From: Dryas octopetala
Taxonomy: Eukaryota > Streptophyta > Magnoliopsida > Rosales > Rosaceae
Assembly: GCA_963921425.1 (NCBI GenBank)
Contig: OY992832.1
Coordinates: 12,957,249 to 13,021,248 of the forward strand
Direction: 5' to 3'
Length of the DNA stretch: 64,000 nucleotides
Under the pieces are notes generated by a model. It was given only the letters and a program-made list of their open reading frames with translations, ran no database searches and was not told where the DNA came from. Below, piece by piece: positions 23,122 to 35,483 of the stretch. Both the position numbers and the translations under genes were made by a program. Numbering within the stretch: the stretch's first letter is position 1; every line of letters starts with the position of its first letter.

Positions 23122-23513
23122 CCCTTCCAATAAGGGATCATTCATTTAGTGTTAAATGAGGGATCACCTTGTGGGGCCCACATGAGTCGTTTTGTGTTAA
23201 TTCGAACCGTCCATTTTTTACATTTCCATTGATAGATCATCCCTGCAAAAAATCAGCCAAATCGAAAATCGTTTACTCGTTCGATTAAGTGGTCAAAGTT
23301 TAGGTGTTTATAGAGGAATTTGTTTTAAACTTTGACCGCTTAAACAAATGGGTAAACGATTTCCGATTTGGCTGATTTTTTGCATGGATGATCTATCAAT
23401 GTAGATGTAAAAAAATGGACGGTTCGGATTAACACAAAATGACCTGTGTGGGCCACACAGGGTGATCCCTCATTTAACACTAAATGAGAGATCCCTTATT
23501 GAAAAGGCCCTGT
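23085..23513. mobile_element. Palindromic MITE next to a (TA)n run
   Basis: After (TA)n at about 23090-23117 a foldback element starts AGGGCCCTTCC and ends GAAAAGGCCCTGT. The two halves mirror each other (ATAAGGGATC.., ATTTAGTGTTAAATGAG.., AATCAGCCAAATCG) over some 190 bp each. Insertion into TA-rich DNA hides the target duplication. Confidence 0.75.
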
Positions 23514-23534
23514 ATATATATATATATAATATAC

Positions 23535-23933
23535 AAGAATGCTCTAAAACTAACTAATTAGTAAGTTAATACAAAACTAACCACCATGTTGGACCCACTG
23601 CACAATGTAATCTTAAAATCCGAACCGTTTATTGTTTAGATCCTACTTCAAAGATCATTCCTGTAAAAAATCTCTAAAATCATAAGTCATTTAGTCATTT
23701 GATTATAATAACAACTATTTCTATGCTTTTATCGAAAATATTGATCGTCTATTTATTTGATCTCAATTAGATGACTACACGATTTTCGATTTAGTTGATT
23801 TTTTACAATGATGATCTTTGAAATATGACCTAAATAATTTATGGTTCAGATTATGAAATTAGTGATGTGGTGAGCCCAAAAGCATGGTTAACTTCGTATT
23901 AACTTGCTAACTGGTTAGCTTTAGAGCACTCCT
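23535..23933. mobile_element. Second palindromic MITE
   Basis: Starts AGAATGCTCTAAAACTAAC and ends, on the other strand, AGGAGTGCTCTAAAGCTAAC; arms mirror through GTAAGTTAATAC, CAAAGATCATT and AAATCATAAGTC-like strings. It is organised like the neighbour at 23117 but differs in sequence. It is followed by a short (TA)n run. Confidence 0.7.
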
Positions 23934-23979
23934 CTATATATATATATATTTTAGCATATATTTAATGGTTGGTATATTT

Positions 23980-24554
23980 AGTGGATAAATATTTTAGCAT
24001 AGAAACATAAGTAACAGTAAGTACATTAAGAAGATGCATACCATGCTCTACCTCTAAATCGTTGAATGGAAATCCAACAATAAAGATAAAAAAAATTAAA
24101 AAATAAAAAGACAAAATTTTAAAACATGCAAGTAAATTCTATGTTTCGCGTCAAGCAGCATAGCATGCTTTAATTAAAGCCTTTATACATAACGTTACGT
24201 TTTCTGTTTTTCGTTGTATTTTCATCAAATTAAACTGATGTTTCTTATTAAAAGACTTAATGTTTATGTATGAACACTCCTACATATGCAAACTTCTGAA
24301 ACCCTCTGTAGATTAAAGAAAGAAATTAAAAACTGATTCTCGCGTTAAAGATTGTTTTTATGCCGTATACAAACGCATGTATATGTTAATAGTATTTATT
24401 AGGCCACGACGTTGAATGTTCTCGAGCGTAGTGGAGCCATGAGCTGTCTTTATAATGGTTTGACAAATCCTCTCATGCACATAAAATCTTTGATACCGAG
24501 TTGAACCAGAACCCATGTGTCAAACTCAAAGCTCTCTTTCTTCTTGATTTATTT
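23980..24554. repeat. Block shared with 44985-45520
   Basis: Strings such as AAGTACATTAAGAAGATGCA, GCGTCAAGCAGCATAGCATG and CAAATCCTCTCATGCACATA are found in the same order at 44985-45520. Homology stops sharply at 24554, where a transposon terminus begins. No gene recognised. Confidence 0.7.
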
Positions 24555-24580
24555 GGAGTACTGCTATTTGCACACCCCTA
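24555..24580. mobile_element. Transposon terminus related to the element at 14342
   Basis: GGAGTACTGCTATTTGCACA differs by two bases from the terminal repeat at 14342. It marks the exact point where similarity to 45520 ends and the Nug2 fragment region starts. No partner end was found before 27042. Confidence 0.55.
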
Positions 24581-25146
24581 TTAAAAAAAAAGACTATATA
24601 GCCTTTTAAGTGTTTATGCGTGCAATGCTCTTTTAAATGCTTCTCTAGGTGGTAACATCTTGTACCTTGTGGTGGTAGTGTCACATTCAGTTAGGCGATC
24701 TTAGGTGTATTGAAGTGGACAAGCATGGCAAGTAAGCAAATACTAGAAATAAAATAAAAAATCAACTTTCGAAGATTTGATAATTACCAACCACTCATAA
24801 AGCAACTCTTCTATACAAGAGATGCCTAGGTGAATGAAGCAAATACTAGAAGTAGATCTACACATTTGAAGCAGGAATTACCTTGACAAACACATTGTCC
24901 CAAGTTCTTTTCTGTTTTTATCTCCTGACCTTATAAACATTACTACAGCATAAAGTAATCCTTGTTTACCATGTTACTATGTGCAGCATACAACTAATGA
25001 ATAATATGAACTCAAATGATGACCATAAAAAAGACACAACTTTGATGACAGCTAAATTGAAATTAAATTTTTGTAAAAAAGGTACATAATACATGTCTGA
25101 AATTAGTACTATACTTTCTAAATCAACAAAAAAGAGAAACACTGAC
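24581..25146. other. Intergenic, no exon recognised
   Basis: This is where the GTPase-domain exons of the Nug2 fragment should follow on the minus strand. I searched for the conserved DARDPQGTRC, NKCDL and GYPNVGKSS segments and saw none. Confidence 0.55.
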
Positions 25147-26725
25147 CTGGACAACAACATCTGAAGAGTCTATTACTTTGTAGAGCTCAACCCAAATACG
25201 TTTACTTTGTCCCTTCTCAAACATTGTATGTCGGACAAGGTCCCTAAACCCATCCCCTTCGCTTCCTTCTGCAGCATTGTCATGCTTCTGCTCGAACACA
25301 TCTACAGAGTTGCAAATAATATTAGGTGCACAACCATTTCAGATTTGAAATAAGAAAATGGCCAATGTTTTTAAAACTAAATACATATATACACACTTGC
25401 ATTTTTCATTAACAAATGCTCTACATTTCAAGCATACACAAATTACTGACCAAACAATTAAAGCAATAGAATTAATTGCTTATTACGACTGGGCACACCC
25501 AAGGGAATAAACTTTATAAGACAATAATTACCATGAGAACCATCAGCTTTCTTAGCTAAAGACTCATAATCTGCTGCCAAGAGTTTTGGACGCTTCCTCA
25601 TCGTCTTAGGTCCAAATGTATCAGAAAACGGTTCTCTTTCGAGGAGATGGACTCTAGTTTGCTTCACAGGTATTAAAAACATGAAATTAGCAAATCATAT
25701 TACAACTAAGCCATCATCAAAACAAAAATAAAAATCTATGGTTATCTTCTTTTTTCCTGTTTTTAAATTTTTTTTTGTTTATTAAATTTTATAGAAATTT
25801 TAAGCTTTCTTGATAACGTGCCTTTATTAGTAATTTAGAAGCAAGGTAAGATTTTCCTTAGGAGTTGCGTGTCTTGAGCAATTTCTAAGGTGTGAATAAG
25901 ATCACCCATAAATAAAAAATGAAAATCAATAGCCTGAATGCTGCATCAAATTAGGCATCCCCAAAGAACAATCTAGATTTTTTTTTATGTTGCTCCAACA
26001 AATGTTAGCTCAAAATGTTATTTGTGATTTTCCGGCTCTTCGTTGAAATTTTAAAAAATAAATAAACAAAATGCTAGACTTCACAGAAGCACCATACCTT
26101 CTGATGGTCATTCAATAGAGAAAACGGCAATTTCTTCTCTTTCAAAATAACATTGTATCTATTAGACATCCGATTTTGAAGCTCTTCGTGAAATTTGCTC
26201 CATGAACGTGAAAAACTGTTCAGCAACCAAGCAAATTTAGCTCAAAGAGGAAAAAACCATTAATCAGCTTTTTTTTCAACCAAATAAAATCGACACTGCC
26301 ATAATGAAGCATTTCAAACAAGCTCTGCTACACTCATATCTCATACAACAATATTAGCTAAAGTATATTGCAACTAAGGACCTCTATTATAATTCAATCA
26401 TTACTAGAAACTCACTAATTTGTCAACAATACCAATATATACGTATATGTATACGGCGTAGCTATACGTATCTACGTACTGAACCAGCGGCAGTCGGGTT
26501 GGATTCGAGTGTTAGGCTACTCATCGGATTGGAACTCGTTCCTCAAGACCTTTCCCTTGCGGTCTCGCTTAGGCCTCGTGTTGTACATCTTGAGGCGGCG
26601 GACCGTGGCCGCACTACGCGACTACGCGACTCCGAGATCTTGCTCTTCCCATCCGTACGATTCGCGTCCAAAGCGTGCTTCGGCCTGCCGGAGATGTTTA
26701 CTTTCCTCTCTGTCTTCTTCGTCAT
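25147..26725 (-). pseudogene. Nuclear/nucleolar GTPase 2 (Nug2) N-terminal pseudogene
   Basis: Nug2 is a GTPase for maturation and export of the pre-60S ribosomal subunit. Minus-strand exons: 26725-26480 (MTKKTERKVNISGRPKHALD), 26215-26098 (EELQNRMSNRYNVILKEKKL), 25661-25532 (RVHLLEREPFSDTFGPKTMR) and 25301-25147 (DLVRHTMFEKGQSKRIW to VVVQ). Together these cover only the NGP1NT domain; the downstream GTPase domain is missing. Exon 1 contains an 8-bp direct duplication (CGCGTAGT twice, about 26615-26632 on the plus strand) that shifts the frame just before the AATVRRLKMYNTRP segment, and further on a TAG replaces the Leu codon before PNTRIQPD. The remaining splice borders look sound. It is a dead fragment, not a gene for a short protein. 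Confidence 0.88.
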
Positions 26726-27041
26726 GTTTGTGTGGTCTATTTGGTTGCCGGGAAAGTGATGGAAAGTAAATGGCCAAGTTTTCTTTTTTCGTAAAACCCC
26801 TGAATTAGGGTTTCGAAGAGAGGGGTAGAGCGGTAGAGGTAGAGGACGATATGTGGGTGGGATTGATGGGCCGGGTCAATTGGGTTGTGTTTGGGCCAAC
26901 TGAGTTGGGTTAAATCTTAGCCCGAGATCTCTTCGGCGTTTAGCGGGGTCAGTAAACTTCTATTTTTGAGCGGTCCAATAATCTTGGGCCAAATTGCACG
27001 ATAACAATTCCAGTCAGTCGGCGCAGCTCTAATCTTTTGTT
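26726..27041. other. Former Nug2 promoter side, no gene seen
   Basis: Contains GGGCCGGG and TTTGGGCC strings, which resemble the GGGCC motifs often found before plant ribosome-biogenesis genes; this would fit the 5' flank of Nug2, but is only suggestive. Confidence 0.35.
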
Positions 27042-27823
27042 GGCTAAAGTTCAATTTAGACACTAAATTATAGGGGGTATTTCAACTGCATCAATCATTT
27101 ACAAAATCATTAAAAAACATACCCCATCTAAAATCTAAATTGAAAAAATGAATTTTTCTTCCTCTTTTCCTTTTTTACCCCTCTCCACCTCTCCACCTCT
27201 CACTCTCTCTATTCCCTCTCTCCGACCAACCCTCCCGACCCCACTCCCACCACAACCTGCCAAACCCTCCCCTTCCACTTACCCGAGTCTCTCTCTCTCT
27301 CTCTTTTCTCATTTTTCTTCTTTTTACAGTGTCTCCCTTCTCTCTTGCGTGACTTTGCACAGTCCGATCGTGACCAGGCCAACTATGGTCAAGCCTAGCC
27401 GGCGCAGCACCACCAGCCACCAGCCCACAGCTCTTTTCTCTCCCCCCGACCATCCCTCTCCTTTCTCGCGCGATTCCCTCCATGTGCACAACTCAGCCCA
27501 AACAAGGCCGACTATTTCCCAACAGCCTAAGGCCACCGGCAGGTCCCCCTGGTGTTGGCCATCCCCTCACGAGCTATAGTTGGGGTCAAGAAGGTTGTGG
27601 TGGTGGTGGGGTCGAGAGGGGCTGGGTTGGGAGGGTTGGCCGGAGAGAGGGAAGAGAGAAAGAATGGGAGGTGGAGAGGGGAAAAGAGGAAGAAAAATTC
27701 CTTTTTTTTTTTTTTTTTTTTTTAATTTAGATTTTAGATGAGGTATGTTTTTGAATGATTTTGTAAATGATTGATGCAATTGAAATACCCCTTATAGTTG
27801 AGTATCTAAATTGAACTTTAGCC
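27042..27823. mobile_element. Mutator-like foldback element, 782 bp
   Basis: Long terminal inverted repeats of over 200 bp start GGCTAAAGTTCAATTTAGAC at both ends. The flanks are TCTTTTGTT (27033-27041) and TTTTTTGTT (27824-27832), a 9-bp duplication with one mismatch. The left arm is C-rich inside and the right arm G-rich. The second 19-kb unit begins within this element: 27552 matches 46893. Open frames in it are low-complexity. Confidence 0.8.
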
Positions 27824-27832
27824 TTTTTTGTT

Positions 27833-29107
27833 TTTTTTTTTGGTTGACGAAGAATATGGGATGTTAGTTTGGAGAAATTATTCTGTGTATCCGTTATACC
27901 GTCACGTGGTGTAATCAATGCAACGTGTCATAATGGGTGTATGTTATTAATAATACATCCTACTAATATAAATATATCGTCCAATAATATAATTACATGT
28001 TGGATTGGTTGCACCACTTAACGGAGTATCGGATACACACAATAATTTTGCGTTAATTTGCACTTTGATTTTTGGGTGTTGTAAAAATCTCACCTGTTGT
28101 GCATCAAATAATTTATGAGAGTTTGGCTAATTCCAAACAGCTTATTTATATTCTAACTAAATTTGTGCAAAAAAAATTAAAAATCTATTTTATCTCACTA
28201 CTTTTAAAATTTTACTCTAGTAATATTCTCTATTTTAACTAACATGGATATATTATTATTTCTTAAAATTTAGTATTATTGCTAATGTGAGGTAAATTTG
28301 TACGGTTGCATTTAAATAATTCAAAACATTTTTACCTACCCATCTAAACCCAAATTTCAATTACTCACTATATACCAAGTTACCAACTACTTATTGGTAT
28401 AGTGTAATTTAACTTATTTTTATACATTTTGTTAGAAATAGTCTTAAGTTTGAATGTGCTACCCAACATTAATACCCACCCCTCATATACTTCCCACTCA
28501 TAAACTCTACACTGTCCCACTTTTATTTTTCTTCTTGTCAATACCCAAGAGTCGAGTAAAGTATATATATATATATATATATATCTCTTTTAATGTTCTT
28601 AAGATATAGATTATTTGTCTAACATACAAATCTCTAAGAAGTGTGTATCAGTCCCTCTAAATGGCCAAAATTGTTTTAATTTCGTCTAATTTTTAAATTA
28701 ATATTATTTTATTACATTTGATGGAATCGAACTTTAAACCTATTTCATTCTAATCTTTATCCTATACACCCTCATTACTTTCAATAATCCAAGGACATTG
28801 TCCATACTAAACACCTCTATTAAAATTTTAAAACTCAATTAGAAAGTTTTAAAATTTAGAAATCATAATAGTATCATTAACATTATCTTTTTATTTAATG
28901 AAATTTTATCTCAACAATATTGGAGAAGTTCAAATCTAAATCCCCACTGTCAATGATCATTTGATCTAATAAGTAGTAGATGATTTCAAATATCATGCAC
29001 CATAATTATTGATTAATAAAAAATTTCGAATATGCACCCAATTAACAGTTTTTTTTTGTCGATCATTCAAGACTTGAAGTAACAGTTAACATTACTGTAC
29101 TTTAAGT
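27833..29107. other. AT-rich intergenic DNA shared with 47170-48805
   Basis: Has a (TA)n run at about 28563-28583. Nothing coding was recognised. The other unit carries an extra 370-bp MITE in the matching position. Confidence 0.6.
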
Positions 29108-29116
29108 TTTAAGTTT

Positions 29117-29750
29117 GACATAAATTCAATTTAGACACATAATTATATATGTCATTTCAACGGGGTTTACAAATTTTAAAATATTTTAAATATACACCCA
29201 ATTTATTATTTAAATTGAAAAATGGACTTCCGTCCATCGATTTGTTGAGAAATCAGTTAAATGTCAGCTTGGCTTTTATTGACGGGGATTAATTGGCGAC
29301 GTAACGCCAATTTAGCATACCTTTCCCGCCAAATGAGCGACACATGTCCACCTGACACAGGCTCACACACCCATCACCTCTTTCCCGCTCGTCGAACGCT
29401 TTTCTGACCATTTAATCTTTCAAAAACATCACGTTTTTCCCCAAATTCGAATATAAATTCTTCACCTGTGTTCGACGAGCGAGAAAGAAATGATGGATTT
29501 GTGGGCCCGTGTTAGGAGTTAGGTGGACAGGTATCGTCGTGTCGCTCATTTGGCAAGAAATGTTTGCTGAGATAGCACCACATCGCCAAGTGATCTCGGT
29601 CAGTAAAAGTCTAAGTTGTCATTTAACTGATTTCTCAACGAATCAATAGACGGAAGTCTATTTTTCAATTTAGATGTATATTTGAAATATTTTAAAATTT
29701 GTGAACTTTATAAAAATGACATATACAGTTGTGTCTAAATTGAATTTATG
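29117..29750. mobile_element. Foldback MITE present only in the first unit
   Basis: Flanked by TTTAAGTTT (29108-29116 and 29751-29759), present once in the other unit at about 48815. The two halves mirror each other along their length (ATAAATTCAATTTAGACAC at one end and its complement at the other). Its terminal sequence is related to the element at 27042 (shared TTCAATTTAGACAC), so both belong to one Mutator-like family; the 9-bp duplication agrees. Confidence 0.88.
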
Positions 29751-29905
29751 TTTAAGTTTTAACAAATAACCAAAAGAAGCGGTTATCTCCCAATCTGGTT
29801 ACGAAGCTGGTGTCGTGAAACAGATGAAATGAAGAAGCAACAACACCAACAAAGCAGCACCTGAGACCGAGTGTGCAGATCCAAAAGCAATCACAGTGCA
29901 TTTCT

Positions 29906-32900
29906 ATGGATCGGGTTATCAAAGCTGCGAGGAGCTCCCGTTCGCTCAACCTTTCAAATCGCTCTCTCAGGTAACTCCTCCAATTCAATCACTCACCATT
30001 GCACATTTGCACTGATCGAAAATATTATCCATCTCCATCATCATCATCTTTTCTCGTGATAATTCTCGTCCGCAATCAAATTTGGAATCATATGGTAACT
30101 GGGTTTTTTTTTTTTTTTTAATTATCAGGGACGTGCAGTTGGAGAAGATGAGAAGTGGTGGGAGGTAAATTTGAATTTGTTTTGTTCTTCCTTTAAATCA
30201 TGAAATGCCAGCTTCTAATTCGCCGAGTGAAATGCTTTTCAAACGGACTAATGGAGGACCCATTTGCTTGTTTTCAGGCTGTGGAGCTACAGAAGCTCAT
30301 TCTAGTTCATAATGAGATTGAATCATTGAAAGACGAGCTGAGAAATTTGCCTCTACTAACTTTCAGCCACAACAAACTTTCAGAGCTTCCAGCTGCAATT
30401 GGAGAGTGAGTTCTCTTTCAAAGTATATTTTTGTGTTCTTAGTGGTCTTTGGCTTATATTTTATTTTTTTGTTTAAATCTCAAAACCCAATGGGCAGGCT
30501 TACATTACTTCTACTTAATACCTAAGACTGGAAATATCACAAGTTTTGGGTTAATCTAGTTGTTGTGTGGTCCTTCCAGATTTGATTGTTCGAACAATCA
30601 GCTTGAGGAACTTCCAAGCTCACTTGGAAGACGCTCAGATCTATCAGAATTGAAGGTAATGCTTTACTTTGGTTGACTGTAGATGTGGTGATGTGCATGT
30701 GGTTGGTAAGTTTGACACAGCAATGTTACACAACCTTGTAGTGTGGTTGGTTTTTAACCTCTTGTCCTTGGCCCAAATCTATATGCATGTAAAATAAAAC
30801 TCAATACGTGTAATAGGAAAGGCTACCATCATTTCTTTTTCTTGCTCTTCTTTTTTTAACATCATATCCAGTTTTGACCAAAAAAGTGAGTTATGATACC
30901 CTTTTCACAGGCATCAAATAATGTTATCACCAGCTTGCCAGAAGATCTAGCGAACTGTTCAAAATTGATGAAACTAGATGTGGAGGTATGATTGAGATTC
31001 GTAATTTTAGCACTTGATGATGCTCAGTTAACACTTTTTTTTTTTTAATAAATAAAATCGTTAGTAATTGATAAACTTTGGGGTCTAAAATGTGAATTTT
31101 ATCATCTCCCTGTGCCAGGGTAACAAGCTAACCTGCTATCTGAGAAGTTTGTTGGATCGTGGACCATGCTTACAGAACTCAATGCATGTAATGTCTGCAG
31201 ATTTGCTAATTGGGTGCTTATCTCTACTTGCATATCTTTAGATATATTGAACATTGTTTGTTTATTGGAACCTATGCAGCAAAAAATCTGCTGAGTGGAA
31301 TACCGGAAAATATTGGAAGCCTTTCTCATCTTATTCGTCTTGACCTTCACCAGAACAGTGAGTGAATTTGGAATTGAAATACCTTAAATAACCCTTCTTG
31401 GGTATCATGTGAACTAATCTGTTCACTTTTCCTACTGTCTATGTTAACGAGTTTTGCAGAAAATTTTATCAATCCCACATTCAATAATGGGTTGTTGTTC
31501 ACTTGCGGAGATTTATATGGGGTATCCACTGTTACATGATCCTTTTAAGTTTAGATAACTTTTGTATCTTTGAAATTTATCTGGCACTGACATCAAAATT
31601 TAGGAATAATGCACTGTCTACACTACCGGTGGAGATGGGGGCTCTTTCTCGTCTAGGAACTTTAGATCTTCAATCAAACCAGGTAGCTTGAAGTTCATTT
31701 TATTTCTTTGCTATATTTAATGTAAACTTATTTAGGAAGAACAACTAATTTTATATTGTCTGCAAACTACTTCATTTGCATGCAGTTGAAGGAGTATCCA
31801 GTGGAGGCATGTAAATTGCGTCTTTCGATGTTGAATCTTTCAAACAATTCATTGTCTGGATTGCCTTCTGAATTGGGTAAGGTTTGCTAATTGTAGGGTT
31901 GTATAAATTATATATGGTATATCTTCATAGAAATTCCAAAATCCTGTAGGGTTTGTGATGCTCTAAAAACCTCTTGTTGTGTGTTTCACAGTTTGGGTCA
32001 TATGAAGGGACTAGAATTCTACTCTTGATGTCCCAATTGGAAAACAGTTTGTTAAAGTATGGATGAGCCCTATATATTTTTGAGAAGATCACTATGTCTT
32101 AATTCACTTTTGCAAGACCAATAGTTCCTGCTTTTAAAGTATTTCTTGTCTAGTGGCACAAGTTCCAACTAGTGTTAGCTATATTTCCCACAGGTGTGGT
32201 GGGATAGGGGTGGGTAGGCAAATGAAATGATGGACTAAACTTTGAAGTGTTTGTTTATATTTAACTCAACAAAGCTCTTATGTAAGCATTTAAAAAATAC
32301 AAAATTATAGTTGACATGGTTGATTGATATTAAACATTCTTAATTGTTATTCTTTGTTTAGGCAAGATGACTACCCTGCGAAAACTTTTGCTTACTGGAA
32401 ATCCTTTACGAACGCTTTGAAGGTGAGAAACATTTTGTTGGCCCTTTTTGATTAAATGCTTCTTTTGAGTAAGTATATAGCCAACCAATATTTTCCTCTC
32501 GCAGCTCATTGGTTTCTGGACTGACACCTGCTTTATTGAGGTTTCTTCGAAGTAGACTTTCTGAAAATGAAGGTACACTCTTTCGACTATTTATGCACGA
32601 CCGTTTTTCTTTTGCCTTTCTAACATGCAAATTCTGTACTTTTCCTTAGTATCGTAAAAGTTCCAAAGACAGACCACGAATTACAGTTTTCAACCAACTA
32701 CTGTCTTAAATAATTTAATTCAAGATTCTTATGTAGATGCTGAAGCAACAACTACAAAAAAAGAGGATGTAATTGCCATGGCAGCTCCATTGTCTATCAC
32801 CTCAAAGGTACTCTTGTAAGAATGATCTTTTAATACCTTCACATGTCGATTGGGGTGATCTCGATTATTCTAGTGCAGAGCTCAGAATTTATCTTTCATT

Positions 32901-35021
32901 TTAGTCTTTCTTTTTTATTCAGGAATTTTTGCACATAAAAATGGTTTTTAATTTCAGGAACTTTCTTTGGAAGGGACGGGCTTGAGTTCTGTCCCATCAC
33001 AAGTATGGGAATCGGGTGAGGTCATAAAAGTTGATCTTTCTTGGAATTCCATCCAAGAGCTGCCAGTTGACTTTCGTCATGTGTCCAACTCCAGGTAAAC
33101 ATCTTTGTACTTATCCTCTGTCTGCTCAATAGAAAAGAAAAATGGTATAGCAAAGTGCTATGTCTGTTTGGTGGTTTTTGTTTGATCGGTTGATGCAAGT
33201 TCATTGAGTTTTAGTGCTACATTGAAATTTGGTTGTGGCCTAATGTATGAAGGTTTATGGGTGTCTAGGGTAAGGCTAAATGGTGGAAAAGGTTAGGAGA
33301 AATACATTGCAAGAAAAGGGAAAAGGTTTGAATTGAAATCATGAAGAAATGTTTGGAAGTGGTTCTGTATGAAGCTCTTTTACTAAATAGCACTTTCGTT
33401 AGAACTAATTTAAAGCACATTAAAAATGTCATTAAAAACCCAGTTGCTTCTTACATGTTCACCTGCAAGTGATTACTGAAGAAGTAGCTATCAGGTGTTT
33501 TTCCATGAAGCATTAAAAGTGTAACTCTAGCCCGAAAAAGCACTTTTGTCTATTTCAGCCAAACACGACCAAATTCTCTTTTGGTTAAATGGAAGCGCCT
33601 TTGCTGCCAGAAGCACTCCCAAATACACCCTATCTCTTAGGTTTCTGTTTGGGACTAGTGTTAATTCTTCTTATTAGTCATGCATTGTGAACTCCAGTTG
33701 CTTTGATGTTAAACAACTATGGTAATGGTGGCTGCATCAAGTATCCAAATTACTATTCAGTTCTGAAAAAATTATGCCATACTGCTTCTGATCCAAGCCA
33801 TCCATAAGTTGATAATTTTTTTCTCCTTTTTAAGTACTCTTAAGGAATAAAATAGTCATTCTCTGGGGGCCAAGTTGATTGGGTATTGCTGTCTACTGAC
33901 TCACTGGACTCATTTCTTTATTTTTTGTTTAACTCAGTGACCGTATGTTAATTCATCTTATAATTATCCAAATGCGCAGACTTTAGTTTTATCCAGGAAC
34001 AAGATTAAAGACTGGCCAGGTGCAATTTTAAGGTCACTTCCTAATCTTTCGTGTTTGGAGCTGGACAATAATCCATTAAGACAGGTAAACATATGTAACC
34101 AGTACGATAGTCTTTTTCTTGACTTGTTAATATATCAACATCAATAATATGTTAAGAGTTTTAATGAGAAACACACAAGGGATGTGGTCCATGACAAATA
34201 TAATTCTGCATTTCACATGCTTTCATGATTTTCTTCCACTTGGTGTTGATTTGTTAGATTGTACATTCAATTGTTGGAACTATTTCAATTAATAAACAAT
34301 TTGACTACTGCCTAACCACTGTTTGGTTCAAGTCACTCTTTATTCTTTATGTAAAAATGATCTATGATATGCTTGGTATAGAATAGTGGGATTGCTAATG
34401 CAACTTTTGTTTTTTTTTTTTTGGTATCAAGACACTCTACATTCTATAATTGTGTGAAAGTTAAGCACTTGGAAAAATTGGTAATTTTCATGAGATTAAT
34501 TTTACATGGAGAAGGATCAAATCACTTCTTGTGAGTTCCACATTATGATGATCTTTCTGGATTCTTTTTTGTTATATCTGAATAGAGTAGAAGCCTTGTG
34601 GTAAAAAAAAAAAAAGTTGAAGCCTACACTTATGCTGAACTGTAGATACTAATTCTTGTGGGTGTGTCTGTGTGTATGCTACAATAGTAACATATATGTG
34701 ATACCCCATCCCGCACTACATAGTAATTGAAGAATGGGGATAAGAGGTTTTGCACCATGACTTCTCGAAACCAAAGCTCTAATACCATGTTAAACTAACA
34801 TTGTATCTCAAAAGATTTAAGTTTTCAAGGGATGGGCCAACAATGTACATTAAATTAACATATTTGACTGCCCTCCTGATTTGCTTGACTTGTAGATTCC
34901 ATTGGATGAATTTCAAGCAGTTCCTATGCTTAAGGTTCTGGATCTAAGTGGTAATGCAGCTTCATTACAAAGAGCATCCCACATTTTCTAGCTTACCACA
35001 TTTGCAAGAGCATTACTTGAG
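29906..35021 (+). pseudogene. LRR gene copy 2, dead and 3'-truncated
   Basis: Same gene family as 1-5278, here with its 5' end: ATG 29906 (MDRVIKAARSSRSLNLSNRS, exon 29906-29970). Further exon remains: 30129-30164, 30278-30405, 30580-30655, 30911-30985, 31119-31187, 31280-31357, 31460-31521, 31604-31682, 31786-31876, 32362-32422, 32505-32572, 32737-32807, 32958-33094, 33980-34084 and 34896-35021. Lesions shared with copy 3: exon 2 lacks about ten codons after the DV pair, the exon between GE (30405) and FDCSNN (30580) is missing, one extra A at 31460, CGA to TGA stop at 32418-32420, one extra base in the last exon near 34969, and loss of the final four exons. Lesions of its own: one base lost near 31132 and one near 33070. 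It cannot encode a full LRR protein. Confidence 0.9.
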
Positions 35022-35483
35022 GTTAGTGAAGTTGTGATACACACACACACACACACACACGTACACATATAGAGAATATATGTGCATACATTACTGATGT
35101 AATAGAAAGAGAAGAACCAAAAGGAATTAAAGGGGGAAAATAAAAAATTAGAGAGAAAGATCAATGAAGGGCTAGTGTTGGGATGGCGTCACTTGCTTTT
35201 TGAAACAATCTCACGTTTTTGTCTGGTCATCTGCTTCTGTATTCTTTGTTTTTCAAGTGAAGGTTTGGAGAATTAATCAGCTTTTGTATTTATACTTAAC
35301 ACTCTGAAGTCTACAAAACTCTACCATTTATTGAAGGTATACTTCACACTCTAAAGTCCACAAAACTCTATCATTTAATGAAATCCTTCAAAGTATACCA
35401 CAACAATTATTTACTATAAAAGACATTAGCCAGCTCCCGAAGAAGCAACATCATGAAGCCCTCAACCAAAACGACATGTATCA
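35022..35483. other. Breakpoint region after the LRR copy
   Basis: Similarity to the complete LRR gene at the left edge ends at about 35085, just after a (CA)n run (35039-35060), where the complete gene has a shorter CA tract (3955-3975). Beyond it is DNA found only with the SET-like fragment. Confidence 0.65.

Noticed and set aside
26499..26769. Plus-strand open frames of 86 codons
   Set aside because: They are antisense to exon 1 of the Nug2 pseudogene, which explains the GC-rich open sequence.
27148..27730. Pro/Ser-rich and Arg/Gly-rich open frames
   Set aside because: They lie in the C/G-skewed arms of the Mutator-like foldback element.
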